From: Azospirillum melinis
Lineage (GTDB): Bacteria; Pseudomonadota; Alphaproteobacteria; Azospirillales; Azospirillaceae
Direction of reading: 5' to 3'
Length of the DNA stretch: 64,000 nucleotides
Assembly: GCF_013340935.1 (NCBI RefSeq)
Contig: NZ_WHOS01000010.1
Coordinates: forward strand, 62,001 to 126,000
Shown: in pieces, positions 27,259 through 40,138 of the stretch
Numbering within the stretch: the first letter of the stretch is position 1
How the letters are laid out: every line of letters begins with the position of its first letter
The notes under the pieces: generated by a model
The model's input: only the letters and a program-made list of their open reading frames with translations
Told to the model about the DNA's origin: nothing
Database searches by the model: none
Position numbers and translations under genes: made by a program

Positions 27259-28146
27259 ATGACCGAAGAAACCATCCGCCCCGATCTCGCCGGCCAGCGC
27301 GTCGGCGTCATCGGGCTTGGCCTGATGGGCAAGCCGATGGCCCGTGCGCTCGCCCGTGCCGGCGCGGAGCTGGTGGTGACCAGCCGCAGCCCCGGCCCGG
27401 TCGCCGAGCTGGCGGCGGAGGGGATGATCGCCGCCACCGGCCCGGCCGCCGTCGCCGGACAGGCGGGGATCGTCATCCTGATGCTGACCGACACCACGGC
27501 GGTGGAGACGGTGGCCGAGGCGTTGCTGCCGGGCTTGCGTCCCGGCCATCTGGTGATCGACATGGGCACCACCGCCGTCGCCGCCACCCGCGCGCTGGCC
27601 CAGCGCGTCGCCACCGCCGGGGCGGAGTGGCTCGACGCGCCGGTTTCCGGCGGGACCGTGGCGGCCGAGGGCGCCATCCTCACCATCATGGCCGGCGGGT
27701 CCGAGGCTGCCTTCGCCCGCGCCCTGCCGGTGTTGCAGGCGATGGGCCGCCGCATCACCCATGTCGGGGACAGCGGCGCCGGCCAGATCGCCAAGTCGGC
27801 CAATCAGGTCATCGTTGCCTTGACCATCGGCGCGGTGGCTGAGGCGCTGGCGCTAGCCAGGGCGGCCGGCGCCGATCCGGCCAAGGTGCGCGACGCCATC
27901 CGCGGCGGCTTCGCCGAATCCCGCATCCTCGACCTGCATGGCGGCCGCATGGTCAGCGGCGACTTCACTCCCGGCGGCCGCGTCACCACCCAGGTCAAGG
28001 ATCTGAAGCAGGCCGAGGAATTGGCGCAGCAGTCCGGCATCGACCTGCCGACGCTCGGCCTGTCGCTGGAGCTGTTCGAGATGCTGGTGGACCAGGGCGA
28101 CGGCGCGCTGGACCATTCTGCGCTCTACCGCCTATTCGCCCGCTGA
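27259..28146 (+). CDS. NAD(P)-dependent beta-hydroxyacid dehydrogenase (HIBADH/GarR family)
   Basis: A 295-residue dehydrogenase. The Rossmann motif GVIGLGLMGKPMARALARAG starts near residue 20, the substrate motif DAPVSGGTVAAEGAIL near 130, and the catalytic lysine in GQIAKSANQ near 180. The family includes 3-hydroxyisobutyrate dehydrogenase and tartronate-semialdehyde reductase; the motifs fit the latter group slightly better, which would connect it to glyoxylate or glycerate metabolism. The exact substrate is unproven. The start at 27259 follows the TerB-like gene by 29 bases, with no strong ribosome-binding site. Confidence 0.88.
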   Translation: MTEETIRPDLAGQRVGVIGLGLMGKPMARALARAGAELVVTSRSPGPVAELAAEGMIAATGPAAVAGQAGIVILMLTDTTAVETVAEALLPGLRPGHLVIDMGTTAVAATRALAQRVATAGAEWLDAPVSGGTVAAEGAILTIMAGGSEAAFARALPVLQAMGRRITHVGDSGAGQIAKSANQVIVALTIGAVAEALALARAAGADPAKVRDAIRGGFAESRILDLHGGRMVSGDFTPGGRVTTQVKDLKQAEELAQQSGIDLPTLGLSLELFEMLVDQGDGALDHSALYRLFAR

Positions 28147-28368
28147 TCCCGGCGGGTGGCCGGGGGTGGAGCGCACCGCTCCGCCCTCCGGTCGACATCC
28201 TCCGGCTTATTATTCTCTCCGTTGCGGCAAAGCCCCGCTTTCCGCAAGTTTCTTCTCAAAACGGTTGAGGATAAGCGCCGCATCGTCCATTCTCCCGGCT
28301 TTCCGCAGGGTGGCAAAGCACTGCCGGCCCCTTTGTCTTAACAGGGCATCTTCACAGGTCAGGCGGCG

Positions 28369-29970
28369 ATGACGGGCGAGCGCATCTATCTGTACGACAC
28401 CACGCTCCGCGATGGGGCGCAGACCCAGGATGTCGATTTCTCGGTCGCCGACAAGATCGCGATTGCCAAGGATCTCGACCGGCTGGGCATCGACTATGTC
28501 GAGGGCGGCTGGCCGGGCGCCAACCCGACCGACGACCAGTTCTTCGCCGAGGCGCCGGAGCTGACGCGCGCCACCTTCACCGCCTTCGGCATGACCCGCC
28601 GCCCCGGCCGCAGCGCCGCCAACGACCCGCAGCTGACGGCGCTGGCCCAGTCGCGCGCCAAAGCGGTCTGCATGGTCGGCAAGAGCTGGGACTTCCATGT
28701 CGACGTCGCGCTGAACATCCCGCGCGAGGAAAACCTCGACCTCATCCGCGACAGCATCGCAGCCCTGCACGCCGCCAAGGGCGAGGCGCTGTTCGACGCG
28801 GAGCATTTCTTCGACGGCTACAAGCGCAACCCGGCCTATGCCGTGTCCTGCATCAGGGCGGCCTTCGAGGCCGGCGCGCGCTGGATCGTGCTGTGCGACA
28901 CCAATGGCGGCACGCTGCCGCACGAGGTCGACGCCATCGTCCGCGAGGTGGTGGAGACGCATGGCATCCCCGGCGACCGGCTCGGTATCCATTGCCACAA
29001 CGACACCGAGAACGCGGTCGCCAACTCGCTGGCGGCGGTGCGGGCCGGCGCGCGGATGATCCAGGGCACCATCAACGGGCTGGGCGAGCGCTGCGGCAAC
29101 GCCAACCTCGTCTCGCTGATCCCGACGCTGATGCTGAAGATGGGCTACGAGACCGGCATCCGGCGCGAGGATCTGCCGCTGCTGACCCAGCTGAGCCGCG
29201 CCTTCGACGACCGGCTGAACCGCGCGCCCAACCGCCACGCCCCTTATGTCGGCGCCAGCGCCTTCGCCCACAAGGGCGGGCTGCATGTCTCGGCGGTGGA
29301 GAAGGATCCGTCCTCCTACGAGCATGTGGCGCCCGAGGCCATCGGCAACCGCCGCCAGATCGTCATGTCGGATCAGGCCGGCCGCTCCAACCTGATCGTG
29401 CGGTTGCGCGACATCGGCATGGCGGTGGATGCGAAGGACGACCGCCTTGCCGGCCTGCTCGACCTGGTGAAGCAGCGCGACAGCGACGGCTACGCCTACG
29501 ACACGGCGGAGGCCAGCTTCGAGCTGCTGGTCCGGCGCGAGCTGGGCGAGGTGCCGCGCTTCTTCGAACTGCTGCGCTTCCACGTCACCGACGAGCGCCG
29601 CTACAACGCGGTCGGCAAGCTTGTGGTGGAGTCGGAAGCGGTTGTGCGCGTGCGGGTCGGCGATGCCGTGCGGATGGAGGTTGCCGACGGCAACGGTCCG
29701 GTGCATGCGCTGGACGTCGCCATGCGCAAGGCGCTGGAGCCCGCCTATCCGGCGCTCGCCAGGGTCAGCCTGTCCGACTACCGGGTGCGAATCCTGGCCG
29801 CCAAGGAGGGCACCGGCGCCATGCCGCGCGTCCTGATCCGCAGCGCCCGCACCGACGGCAGCGAATGGTCGACGCTGGGCGTGTCCACCAACATCATCGA
29901 AGCCTCGATGGAGGCGCTGGTGGACAGCTACACCTACGCCCTGATGAAGGACGACGCGAAGCCGGTGTAA
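28369..29970 (+). CDS. cimA: (R)-citramalate synthase
   Basis: CimA condenses pyruvate with acetyl-CoA to citramalate, an alternative entry to isoleucine that bypasses threonine deaminase. The 533-residue protein has the DRE-TIM metallolyase signature LYDTTLRDGAQTQ at residue 8, the metal-binding HCHNDTENAVAN near 208, GLGERCGNANL, and a C-terminal LeuA-type regulatory domain from about residue 390 that senses isoleucine. Length and the segment VEGGWPGANPTDDQFF distinguish it from LeuA and homocitrate synthase NifV. It stands alone after a 222-base gap. With leuC and asd it completes part of the branched-chain and aspartate-family pathways in this window. Confidence 0.93.
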   Translation: MTGERIYLYDTTLRDGAQTQDVDFSVADKIAIAKDLDRLGIDYVEGGWPGANPTDDQFFAEAPELTRATFTAFGMTRRPGRSAANDPQLTALAQSRAKAVCMVGKSWDFHVDVALNIPREENLDLIRDSIAALHAAKGEALFDAEHFFDGYKRNPAYAVSCIRAAFEAGARWIVLCDTNGGTLPHEVDAIVREVVETHGIPGDRLGIHCHNDTENAVANSLAAVRAGARMIQGTINGLGERCGNANLVSLIPTLMLKMGYETGIRREDLPLLTQLSRAFDDRLNRAPNRHAPYVGASAFAHKGGLHVSAVEKDPSSYEHVAPEAIGNRRQIVMSDQAGRSNLIVRLRDIGMAVDAKDDRLAGLLDLVKQRDSDGYAYDTAEASFELLVRRELGEVPRFFELLRFHVTDERRYNAVGKLVVESEAVVRVRVGDAVRMEVADGNGPVHALDVAMRKALEPAYPALARVSLSDYRVRILAAKEGTGAMPRVLIRSARTDGSEWSTLGVSTNIIEASMEALVDSYTYALMKDDAKPV

Positions 29971-30120
29971 GGACCGGCGGTGCAAGGGCCACGCGGCACC
30001 TTCCCAGCATGGCGATGTTCTGTTAGCTAGAGCGGTTTCGGGGCGCTCGCATTCACGCGGGGCCGGCTCCGGTCATCAGCGCCCGTATTGCCGCGGGTCC
30101 GCTCTCGGAGGATCATCGCC

Positions 30121-30588
30121 ATGCTCTGGCTCGCCGCCTATATCGGCAGCATTCTTGCCATCAACTTCGCCTTCAGCCTGTTTCCGCACCTGGATCTGGT
30201 CTGGTCCTGCTGGGCCGGCCTGATCTTCATCCTGCGCGACATGGTGCAGGTGCGCTTCGGTCACTGGGCGCTCGCCGCCATGCTGACCGGCACCGTGCTG
30301 TCCTATCTTCTGACCGACCCCTTCGTCGCCACCGCCAGCGTCGTCGCCTTCGCCGTGTCGGAGTTGATCGACTGGGCGGTCTTCACCGTCACCCGCCGCC
30401 CGCTGCGCGACCGGCTGTGGATCAGCGCCGCCCTGTCGGTGCCGGTCGACACCGCCATCTTCTTCGGCATGCTCGACGTCTGGGACCCCGCTGTCTGGGC
30501 TGCCAGCTTCGCGTCGAAGCTGCTGGGCGTCTCGGTGGTCTGGCTGCTGATGCGCGCCCGCGACGGGCGTGTGCCGGTCGCCGCATAA
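30121..30588 (+). CDS. VUT family membrane protein (queuosine-precursor-transporter-like)
   Basis: A 155-residue protein with four or five transmembrane helices and an amphipathic loop: WAGLIFILRDMVQVRFGHW and VVAFAVSELIDWAVF are the conserved segments of the VUT/YhhQ family, which imports preQ0 or preQ1. It is shorter than YhhQ (about 220 residues) and belongs to the short VUT group. The ATG at 30121 is fixed by GGAGGA at 30107-30112. I see no preQ1 riboswitch core upstream, so a link to queuosine is by family only. Confidence 0.8.
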   Translation: MLWLAAYIGSILAINFAFSLFPHLDLVWSCWAGLIFILRDMVQVRFGHWALAAMLTGTVLSYLLTDPFVATASVVAFAVSELIDWAVFTVTRRPLRDRLWISAALSVPVDTAIFFGMLDVWDPAVWAASFASKLLGVSVVWLLMRARDGRVPVAA

Positions 30589-30617
30589 GGCTGCGCGGCG
30601 TAAGGCTGTCTCGAATG

Positions 30618-30661
30618 CCCTCTCCCAACCCTTGCCAAACGGGAAAGGGTTAGGGAGAAGG
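30618..30661. repeat. Inverted repeat, possible terminator
   Basis: A 12-bp stem with one bulge pairs 30622-30633 with 30645-30657 between the VUT gene and the convergent chrR gene. It has a CCCTCTCCC/GGGAGAAGG look that recurs as a dispersed extragenic repeat in many high-GC proteobacteria. There is no T run, so it may be such a repeat or a factor-dependent end. Confidence 0.4.
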
Positions 30662-30679
30662 CTTTGCAGCCCGCATTCC

Positions 30680-31354
30680 TCAAAACCGCTTCACGAACCG
30701 GTTGAACAGCCGCCCCAGCGGTCCGGTCATCCGCAGCCCGCCGATGGTGGTGGCGAGGCACAGGCAACCTTCCGGGTCCGACACCGGGCGGTGGATCAGC
30801 GACGGGTCGCCGACGGCGATGTCGCCGGGCAGGAAGGCACCGAACTCGTCGGAGAAGCCACCCTCCAGCACCACGGTCAGTTCGATGCCGCCATGGGTGT
30901 GCATCGGCACGCCGACGCCGCCCTTCATGCGGATCAGCTTGGTGGTCCCATCCGGGCCGGACAGCAGCTCCATGCTGCGCATGCCCGGCTGCAGGAACCG
31001 CCAGCCGCCCTCCCCCAGCCGTCCCTCGCGGTCGAGCCGTCCGCGCAGGTAGCTGCGCAGGGGTTCCGGATAATGCGACTGCTGCGCCGACGGCTTGACG
31101 GCCGGGCGGCATGGCGCCGGCCGCTCATGGTCCAGGCGGGCCATCATCGCTTCCAGGCAGCCGTCGGACAGAGGTTCCGGTTCCAGATCGTCCAGCAGGG
31201 CGCCGCCGACCGCCTCCATCTCCGCCACGGCGTGGCGGCAGGCGGGACAGAAGGCCATGTGGGTGGCGACGGCCAGCGACGCGCCCTCGCACAGGGCGCC
31301 GCCGGCATAGTCGATCAGCAGGGTGTCGCCGGGGTGGTGGCTCGGCCGGTTCAT
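30680..31354 (-). CDS. chrR: ChrR-type anti-sigma factor with cupin domain
   Basis: A 224-residue zinc-binding anti-sigma factor that would hold RpoE inactive until singlet oxygen or a related signal is sensed. The N-terminal domain has His7, His32, Cys36 and Cys39 (in HMAFCPACR), the same pattern as the zinc ligands of Rhodobacter ChrR. The C-terminal cupin domain (about 110-210) has MHTHGGIELTVVLEGGFSDEFG with its own metal ligands. I chose the ATG at 31354 because it has GAGG upstream and restores the ChrR spacing; an ATG at 31375 overlaps the rpoE end. It follows rpoE by ten bases, so the two are one operon. Confidence 0.93.
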   Translation of the reverse strand: MNRPSHHPGDTLLIDYAGGALCEGASLAVATHMAFCPACRHAVAEMEAVGGALLDDLEPEPLSDGCLEAMMARLDHERPAPCRPAVKPSAQQSHYPEPLRSYLRGRLDREGRLGEGGWRFLQPGMRSMELLSGPDGTTKLIRMKGGVGVPMHTHGGIELTVVLEGGFSDEFGAFLPGDIAVGDPSLIHRPVSDPEGCLCLATTIGGLRMTGPLGRLFNRFVKRF

Positions 31355-31364
31355 CGGAAATGCC

Positions 31365-31940
31365 TCATCCGACATCCTTCAGCGACCGGCGCAGGCGTTC
31401 CATCGCCAGACGCAGGCGCGATTTGACGGTGCCGAGCGGGATGCCGTGCTCCGCGGAAATGACGCTGTGCGGCTTGTCCTCGAAATAAGCCATGCGCAGA
31501 AGCTCAGCCTGTTCCGGCGGCAAATCCTTCAGCGCGGCGCGCAGGCGCCCACTGCTCTCCTTCGCCTCGATCCGGCGGTCGGCGGCCTCATCGGGTTCGG
31601 GCACCAGGGCGGGATCGTCGGGGTCGATCTCCGGCCGCTGTTCGCGCCGCAACACATCGATTCGCTTGTTGCGGGCGATGGTGAACACCCAAGTGCCGGC
31701 CGAGGCATGGATCGGATCGTAGGTTTCGGCACGACGCCAGACCAACAGCATGACCTCCTGAACAAGCTCTTCCGCCGCGCCGGAATCGCATCCCAACCGG
31801 CGCAGATAGGTTTTCAGCCGTGGCGCAAAGTGGCCGAACAGAACCCCGAATGCTTGGCGGTCCTGCTCGCGCCCGACGGCGACGAGCAGGTCTTCCAGGC
31901 TGGGGGCCATGTCGGCCGCGGGGGTGTGCTGGTCCTGCAT
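31365..31940 (-). CDS. rpoE: RpoE-type ECF sigma factor (ChrR-controlled group)
   Basis: A 191-residue extracytoplasmic-function sigma factor. Region 2 has AAEELVQEVMLLVWRRAETYD and the -10 binding helix AGTWVFTIARNKRID; region 4 has LPPEQAELLRMAYFEDK and the HTH HGIPLGTVKSRLR. The partner, a ChrR-type anti-sigma factor, identifies it as the singlet-oxygen RpoE group. The start is uncertain: ATG at 31940 gives a typical length, while ATG at 31961 or GTG at 31973 would add 7 or 11 residues. A promoter with the TGATCC signature lies upstream, which points to autoregulation. Confidence 0.93.
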   Translation of the reverse strand: MQDQHTPAADMAPSLEDLLVAVGREQDRQAFGVLFGHFAPRLKTYLRRLGCDSGAAEELVQEVMLLVWRRAETYDPIHASAGTWVFTIARNKRIDVLRREQRPEIDPDDPALVPEPDEAADRRIEAKESSGRLRAALKDLPPEQAELLRMAYFEDKPHSVISAEHGIPLGTVKSRLRLAMERLRRSLKDVG

Positions 31941-32090
31941 GGTCCCATTCAAGGGGAACATCGGCGTCCGCACAAGCCGGGGATGGCACCCATTCCCGGA
32001 ATTCGCGGCAGCCGCCCCGTTTTCAAGACCTCTGCGTCAATCCTGCATCCCGCGGGCTTTCACGCCGGGCTGTATGTCGCATCGTGACCT

Positions 32091-32120
32091 TCGGTACGCA
32101 ACCGTCCGGCCGCTGGATCA
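32091..32120 (-). promoter_or_regulatory. Probable RpoE-dependent promoter of rpoE-chrR
   Basis: On the minus strand TGATCC (32120-32115) is followed after exactly 18 bases by TACCGA (32096-32091). This matches the -35 TGATCC and -10 TA of the Rhodobacter RpoE regulon. It is about 150 bases upstream of the likely rpoE start and in the right orientation. Autoregulation is the usual case for this sigma factor. Confidence 0.6.
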
Positions 32121-32190
32121 CGAAAAAACCCGGCCTGCGGCATTTTGTTCGGTTTAGCCGGATGATTGGGCCAAACCTTATCTCCAGACC

Positions 32191-34191
32191 CTATCTGATG
32201 AACCCCATGGCGCGCAGGGCGTCGGCAACCTCCAGCATCTCCAGCGCCTCGACGAAGCGGCGGACGGCCGGGCGGTCGCGACGGGCGGCGGGGATGATGA
32301 AATCGTAATGCTCCTCCTGCAGCGGCAGGAAGCCCAGCCCATAGAGGTTCGCCGCGGTTTCGATGGCGACGCCCCAGTCGGCACGGTTCTGCTCCACCGC
32401 GACGGCGACGGCGTTGTGCGATTTGGCCTGCGTCCAGTAGCCGGTCGGCCGCGCCGGCCCCAGCAGCCGGTCGGTCAAGATGCGGGTGCCGCTGCCGGCA
32501 TTGCGGTTGATCAGGATGCAGTCGGCCAGACCGGCGACCGCGGCCACCGCCTCCTGCGCCGTCCGCCCCTCGAACCGCGGATCGCCGCGGCGGAAGACGA
32601 TGCCCTGCATGCGGCGGTAGCCGGTGACAAGGTCGAGACCCGGTGCCAGGAACGGCCTGTTGTAGGCGCCGGTGGCGGGGTCCATCAGATGGACGGGGGC
32701 GATATCGCACTCCCCGCGCCGCGCCGCCGCCAGCCCGCCCATCGAGCCGACATTCAGCGCCTTGACCGTCATCCCCCCACCGATCAGGCGGCCGAGCACG
32801 GCGTTCAGGCCAATGCACTGGCTGCCAACCACGATCAGGTCGGCGGGAGTCAGCGAACGGCCGAGCAGTTGGACCGACATCTTTGTGCCGGCCTCCACCG
32901 CTTCGGCCTGGGCGTCGATGGCGAGGAAGCCGTCGGCATGGCTGAAGGCGGTGACCGCCCCCGACCCCTTCGACAGCGGATAAGCCGCCAGCTCGTCCCC
33001 ACCTGCGCCCCCATTGGCGCCCCCACCGGCGATATGGACCAGCGAGACCATGACATATTCGGTGCGCCCACGCTCCGACCCCAGCCGCACCGGCAGGGTG
33101 GCCGGCACCTCCTCCGCCAGTGTCGGCGGCTGGCCGGCCAGGGCACGGATCACCGGGGCGATGAAGCTGTGGAAGGTGAACATGGCCGAGGTCGGAAAGC
33201 CCGGCAGGATCACCACCGGCTTGCCGCCTGTCACCGCGAGGCACAGCGGCTTGCCCGGCTTCAGCGCGACGCCATGGGCGACGATGCCGGGGTCCGACAG
33301 CTGCGCCACGATGCGGTGGGAACGGTCGCCTGCCCCCTTCGACGTGCCGCCCGACAGCAGCAACGCGTCGCACTCCAGCCCCCGGGCGACCAGCCTTTCC
33401 AGCGCCTCGTCCTCGTCCGGGGCGATGCCCAGCGGCACCGGCTCCCCGCCCAGTTCGGCGACGGCCGCGGCCAGAATGGCGCCGTTGCTGTCATAGACCG
33501 CTCCGGTGCGGATCGGCTGGCCCGGCGCCACGATCTCGTCGCCGGTCGACAGGATGGCGACGCGCGGCCGGCGCACCACCGCGACCTCGCCGAGCCCGAT
33601 GGCGGCGAGCACGCCGATCTCACGGGAGGTCAGCAACTGGCCCTTGCGCAGAACCACTTCGCCCCGGCCGATGTCGGAGCCGGCGGCGGCGACGAAGGCG
33701 CCGGGGGTGGCCGGGCGGGTCAGGGTGACGAACAGGCCGTCGGGCCGCTCCACCGCCTCGGTCGTCTCCACCATCACCACGGCGTCGGCGCCGCGGGGCA
33801 GCATGCCGCCGGTGGCGATCACCGTCGCGGTGCCGGGCTCCACCGTCAGTTCGGGGGCATGGCCGGCGGCCAGCACCTCGTCGTTCAGGCGCAGGGCGAC
33901 CGGGCGGTCCTCGGCAGCACCCACCGTGTCGGCGGCGCGCACCGCGAAGCCGTCGACCACCGAGCGGTCGAAACCGGGGACATCCACATCGGCCGTCACA
34001 TCGGCGGACAGCACGCGCCCCAGGGCGGCCGACAGCGGCACCCGCTCCTCCCCCCGTGGCGACAGGTCGAGATGACGGTGGAAGCGGGCGCGCGCCTCCT
34101 CACCGCTGACCACCTCCAGGAACTGGTCCTGGCGGGCGGCCTGGGCGACGAAACGGCGGATGTCCTCGCGGCTGCGGTCGGAACTGTGCAC
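32191..34191 (-). CDS. Molybdopterin molybdotransferase fused to a periplasmic-binding-protein-like domain
   Basis: A 666-residue fusion. Residues 1 to about 415 are a MoeA domain, with PGFDRSVVDGFAV carrying the conserved DG, GGTSKGAGDRSHRI and LPGFPTSAMF, which insert molybdenum into molybdopterin. Residues about 440-650 are a type 2 periplasmic-binding-protein-like domain, of the sort that binds molybdate-like ligands. It has GSQCIGLNAVLGRLIGGG and a C-terminal DFIIPAARRDRP segment. The domain lacks a signal peptide, so it would work in the cytosol, perhaps sensing a pathway ligand. GTG start with AAGGG upstream. It is the last gene of a set after a second MoeA-like protein. Confidence 0.88.
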   Translation of the reverse strand: MHSSDRSREDIRRFVAQAARQDQFLEVVSGEEARARFHRHLDLSPRGEERVPLSAALGRVLSADVTADVDVPGFDRSVVDGFAVRAADTVGAAEDRPVALRLNDEVLAAGHAPELTVEPGTATVIATGGMLPRGADAVVMVETTEAVERPDGLFVTLTRPATPGAFVAAAGSDIGRGEVVLRKGQLLTSREIGVLAAIGLGEVAVVRRPRVAILSTGDEIVAPGQPIRTGAVYDSNGAILAAAVAELGGEPVPLGIAPDEDEALERLVARGLECDALLLSGGTSKGAGDRSHRIVAQLSDPGIVAHGVALKPGKPLCLAVTGGKPVVILPGFPTSAMFTFHSFIAPVIRALAGQPPTLAEEVPATLPVRLGSERGRTEYVMVSLVHIAGGGANGGAGGDELAAYPLSKGSGAVTAFSHADGFLAIDAQAEAVEAGTKMSVQLLGRSLTPADLIVVGSQCIGLNAVLGRLIGGGMTVKALNVGSMGGLAAARRGECDIAPVHLMDPATGAYNRPFLAPGLDLVTGYRRMQGIVFRRGDPRFEGRTAQEAVAAVAGLADCILINRNAGSGTRILTDRLLGPARPTGYWTQAKSHNAVAVAVEQNRADWGVAIETAANLYGLGFLPLQEEHYDFIIPAARRDRPAVRRFVEALEMLEVADALRAMGFIR

Positions 34192-34215
34192 GCGGCAAAC
34201 CCTTGCAGGATAAGA

Positions 34216-35388
34216 TCAGTCGAACCTGTACATGGTGACGGGAACGCCGTCCGGCACGCCTTCGCTGTCCGCGCCGATCAGGACGAAACCGTCGGCCCGC
34301 GCCGCCGCCGCCAGTCCCGGCCAGCCGGGCGAGGCCACCGGCTCGATCCTGCCGTCCCTGTCCAGCCGGACCCGGTGCAGGTCGAGGCAACCGATTTCCG
34401 ACACCAGCTTGCGCGCCGTCACCGCCCGGACCGTCGCATGGGGCAGATCGGCCGGCAAGCCGGCGGCGCGCCGCACCGCGCGGCCGGCCAGCAGTTCGTA
34501 AGCCGCCAGCGCCGCCATCGGCTCCCCCGGCAGCAGCAGCACGGGCACGGCGCCGGCGACGCCCAGCCCAGCGCTGCCGCCCGGCCGCATGGCGATGCCG
34601 TGCAGGTCGATGCTGCCGGCGCAGGCCAGGGCGGGCGCCGCCACATCGTCGGGGCCGGTGCCGGTTCGGCCGGCCGACAGGATCAGGTCGGCGCCCGGCC
34701 GGGCGAAGGCTTCAGCCAGGGCGTCCGGATCGGCCGCCACGACCTCGACCGCCTCGCCCCCCCCGCCGTCGCGCCCGACCAGCGCCGCCAGCATGGCCGC
34801 GACCTGCTCCGGCGCGCCGGCCTTGGGACCGCCGGCAATCAGAATCCGCACCCGCGGCGCCGGCAGGACCGATACGGTGTCATGCCCCGCGGCGGCGAGC
34901 AGGCCGAGATCGCCGGGGCGCAGGCGCCGCCCGGCCGGCAGCAGCGCGTTTCCGGCGGCGGTCCAGGCGCCCTGCCGCTCCACCCCGCTGCCGGGCGCCA
35001 CCGCGTCGATGGCCTCGATGAAGGGACCGACGGCCTGCGCCGCCTCATAGGGGATCACCGCGTCGCAGCCTGCCGGAAGAGGATCGCCTGCGCTCACCGC
35101 AACCGCTGCTGTCAAGGGCACCGGGTTGTAGGAGCCGGCGCCGAGCGTGTCGGCCGCCGCGACGGCATAGCCGTTCACCGCCGCACGGTCGGCCGGGGGC
35201 CAGTCTCCCTGCGCAGCGACGGCGTCGGCCAGCCGCAGCCCGCCGCAGTCCGACACGGGCAGGACCCTTGCGGCAGGCGCAGCAACCCGGCGGTCGATCC
35301 AGTCCCAGCCATCGGCCAGCGGCGCACGGCGCGGGAAACCGCGGCCGCGGACATCGTAAAAGGATGTGTTAGGCAGCGGCGCCGTCAC
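34216..35388 (-). CDS. Divergent MoeA-like molybdopterin-binding protein
   Basis: A 390-residue MoeA-type protein. It aligns with MoeA across its length, but key positions are altered: the first conserved motif reads PPADRAAVNGYAV where MoeA has DGYA, the MoCF-domain motif is SAGRTGTGPDDV instead of the usual SGGVS, and the final motif is PGEP in place of PGNP. It may bind a pterin or molybdate without normal transferase activity, or act as a partner to the fused MoeA encoded immediately downstream. The start is the GTG at 35388, overlapping the stop of the preceding cyclase gene as GTGA. An upstream longer frame is a shadow of that gene. Confidence 0.75.
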   Translation of the reverse strand: MTAPLPNTSFYDVRGRGFPRRAPLADGWDWIDRRVAAPAARVLPVSDCGGLRLADAVAAQGDWPPADRAAVNGYAVAAADTLGAGSYNPVPLTAAVAVSAGDPLPAGCDAVIPYEAAQAVGPFIEAIDAVAPGSGVERQGAWTAAGNALLPAGRRLRPGDLGLLAAAGHDTVSVLPAPRVRILIAGGPKAGAPEQVAAMLAALVGRDGGGGEAVEVVAADPDALAEAFARPGADLILSAGRTGTGPDDVAAPALACAGSIDLHGIAMRPGGSAGLGVAGAVPVLLLPGEPMAALAAYELLAGRAVRRAAGLPADLPHATVRAVTARKLVSEIGCLDLHRVRLDRDGRIEPVASPGWPGLAAAARADGFVLIGADSEGVPDGVPVTMYRFD

Positions 35389-36302
35389 AACGCCGGCACC
35401 GTGGCGTCCTGCACGCGGTTGCGGCCGGTGCGCTTGGCGCGGTAGAGCAGCTGGTCGGCCATCTCCGCCAACTGTTCGGGGCTGCCGTCGGCCGACGGGA
35501 TCACGGTGGCGACCCCCAGGCTGATTGTGACATGGGGGATGACCGGCGACTGCGCATGCGGGATGCGGCATTCGGCGACGCCGGTCCGGAAACCTTCCGC
35601 CACGCGGACGGCGCCGGGACCGTCGGTCTCCGGCAACAGGCAGACGAATTCCTCGCCGCCATAGCGGGCGACGAGGTCGCTCGGGCGCTTTGCCCGGTCC
35701 GACAGCAATTCGGCCACCACGCGCAGGCATTCGTCGCCGGCCTGATGGCCATAATGGTCGTTGTAGGCCTTGAAATGATCGACATCGAGGATGATGAGCG
35801 ACAGCGGCAGGTTCGACCGGGCACAGCGCCGCCATTCGCGCGCCATCGTATCGTCGAAGCGGCGGCGGTTGGCGATGCCGGTCAGCCCGTCAAGGAAGGA
35901 AAGGCTGCGCAACAGGTCGGTCTGCCGTTTCAGCAGCAGATGGTTGCGCACCCGCGCCTTCACGATGGGCGGGCTGATCGGCTTGGTGATGAAATCGATG
36001 GCCCCCACCTCAAGCCCGCGGGTCTCGTCCTCCACCTCGCTCTTGGCGGAGATGAAGATGACGGGGATGTCGTGGATGGCGGGATCGGCCTTGATGCGCC
36101 GGCACACCTCAAACCCGTCCATCCCCGGCATCATGATGTCCAGCAGGACGAGATCCGGCATCCGCGCCTGGACCAGATCCAACGCCTTCTCGCCGTCGGT
36201 GGCGAAATAGATGTCGTAATCATCCTTCAGGATGCGGCTCAGCACATGGACGTTGGACGGAATATCGTCCACCACCAGGATTTTCGGGCGGAGGTCGGCC
36301 AT
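35385..36302 (-). CDS. PleD-like response regulator with diguanylate cyclase domain
   Basis: A 305-residue protein with an N-terminal receiver domain (acidic pocket in ILVVDDIPS, phospho-acceptor in LVLLDIMMPGMDG near residue 53, and KP at about 108) and a GGDEF domain with the active-site RYGGEEF near residue 218. It would make cyclic di-GMP when phosphorylated. The upstream gene, eight bases away, encodes a hybrid histidine kinase that probably drives it. The allosteric inhibition RXXD site before GGEEF is not obvious. The gene ends with a GTGA overlap into a MoeA-like gene, an unusual link between cyclic di-GMP and cofactor genes. Confidence 0.93.
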   Translation of the reverse strand: MADLRPKILVVDDIPSNVHVLSRILKDDYDIYFATDGEKALDLVQARMPDLVLLDIMMPGMDGFEVCRRIKADPAIHDIPVIFISAKSEVEDETRGLEVGAIDFITKPISPPIVKARVRNHLLLKRQTDLLRSLSFLDGLTGIANRRRFDDTMAREWRRCARSNLPLSLIILDVDHFKAYNDHYGHQAGDECLRVVAELLSDRAKRPSDLVARYGGEEFVCLLPETDGPGAVRVAEGFRTGVAECRIPHAQSPVIPHVTISLGVATVIPSADGSPEQLAEMADQLLYRAKRTGRNRVQDATVPAL

Positions 36303-36310
36303 GGGCGCGT

Positions 36311-40138
<3,828 letters not shown>

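Noticed and set aside
28160-28185. GGAGCG/CGCTCC hairpin after the dehydrogenase gene as a terminator
   Set aside because: Stem of six pairs, three-base loop and no T run; too weak to call.
30000-30120. Possible preQ1 riboswitch before the VUT-family gene
   Set aside because: No preQ1 aptamer core could be seen.
32308-35445. Open frame of about 1045 codons opposite the two MoeA-type genes
   Set aside because: Its translation is Arg/His/Gln-rich with no motifs, while the opposite strand encodes intact MoeA domains.
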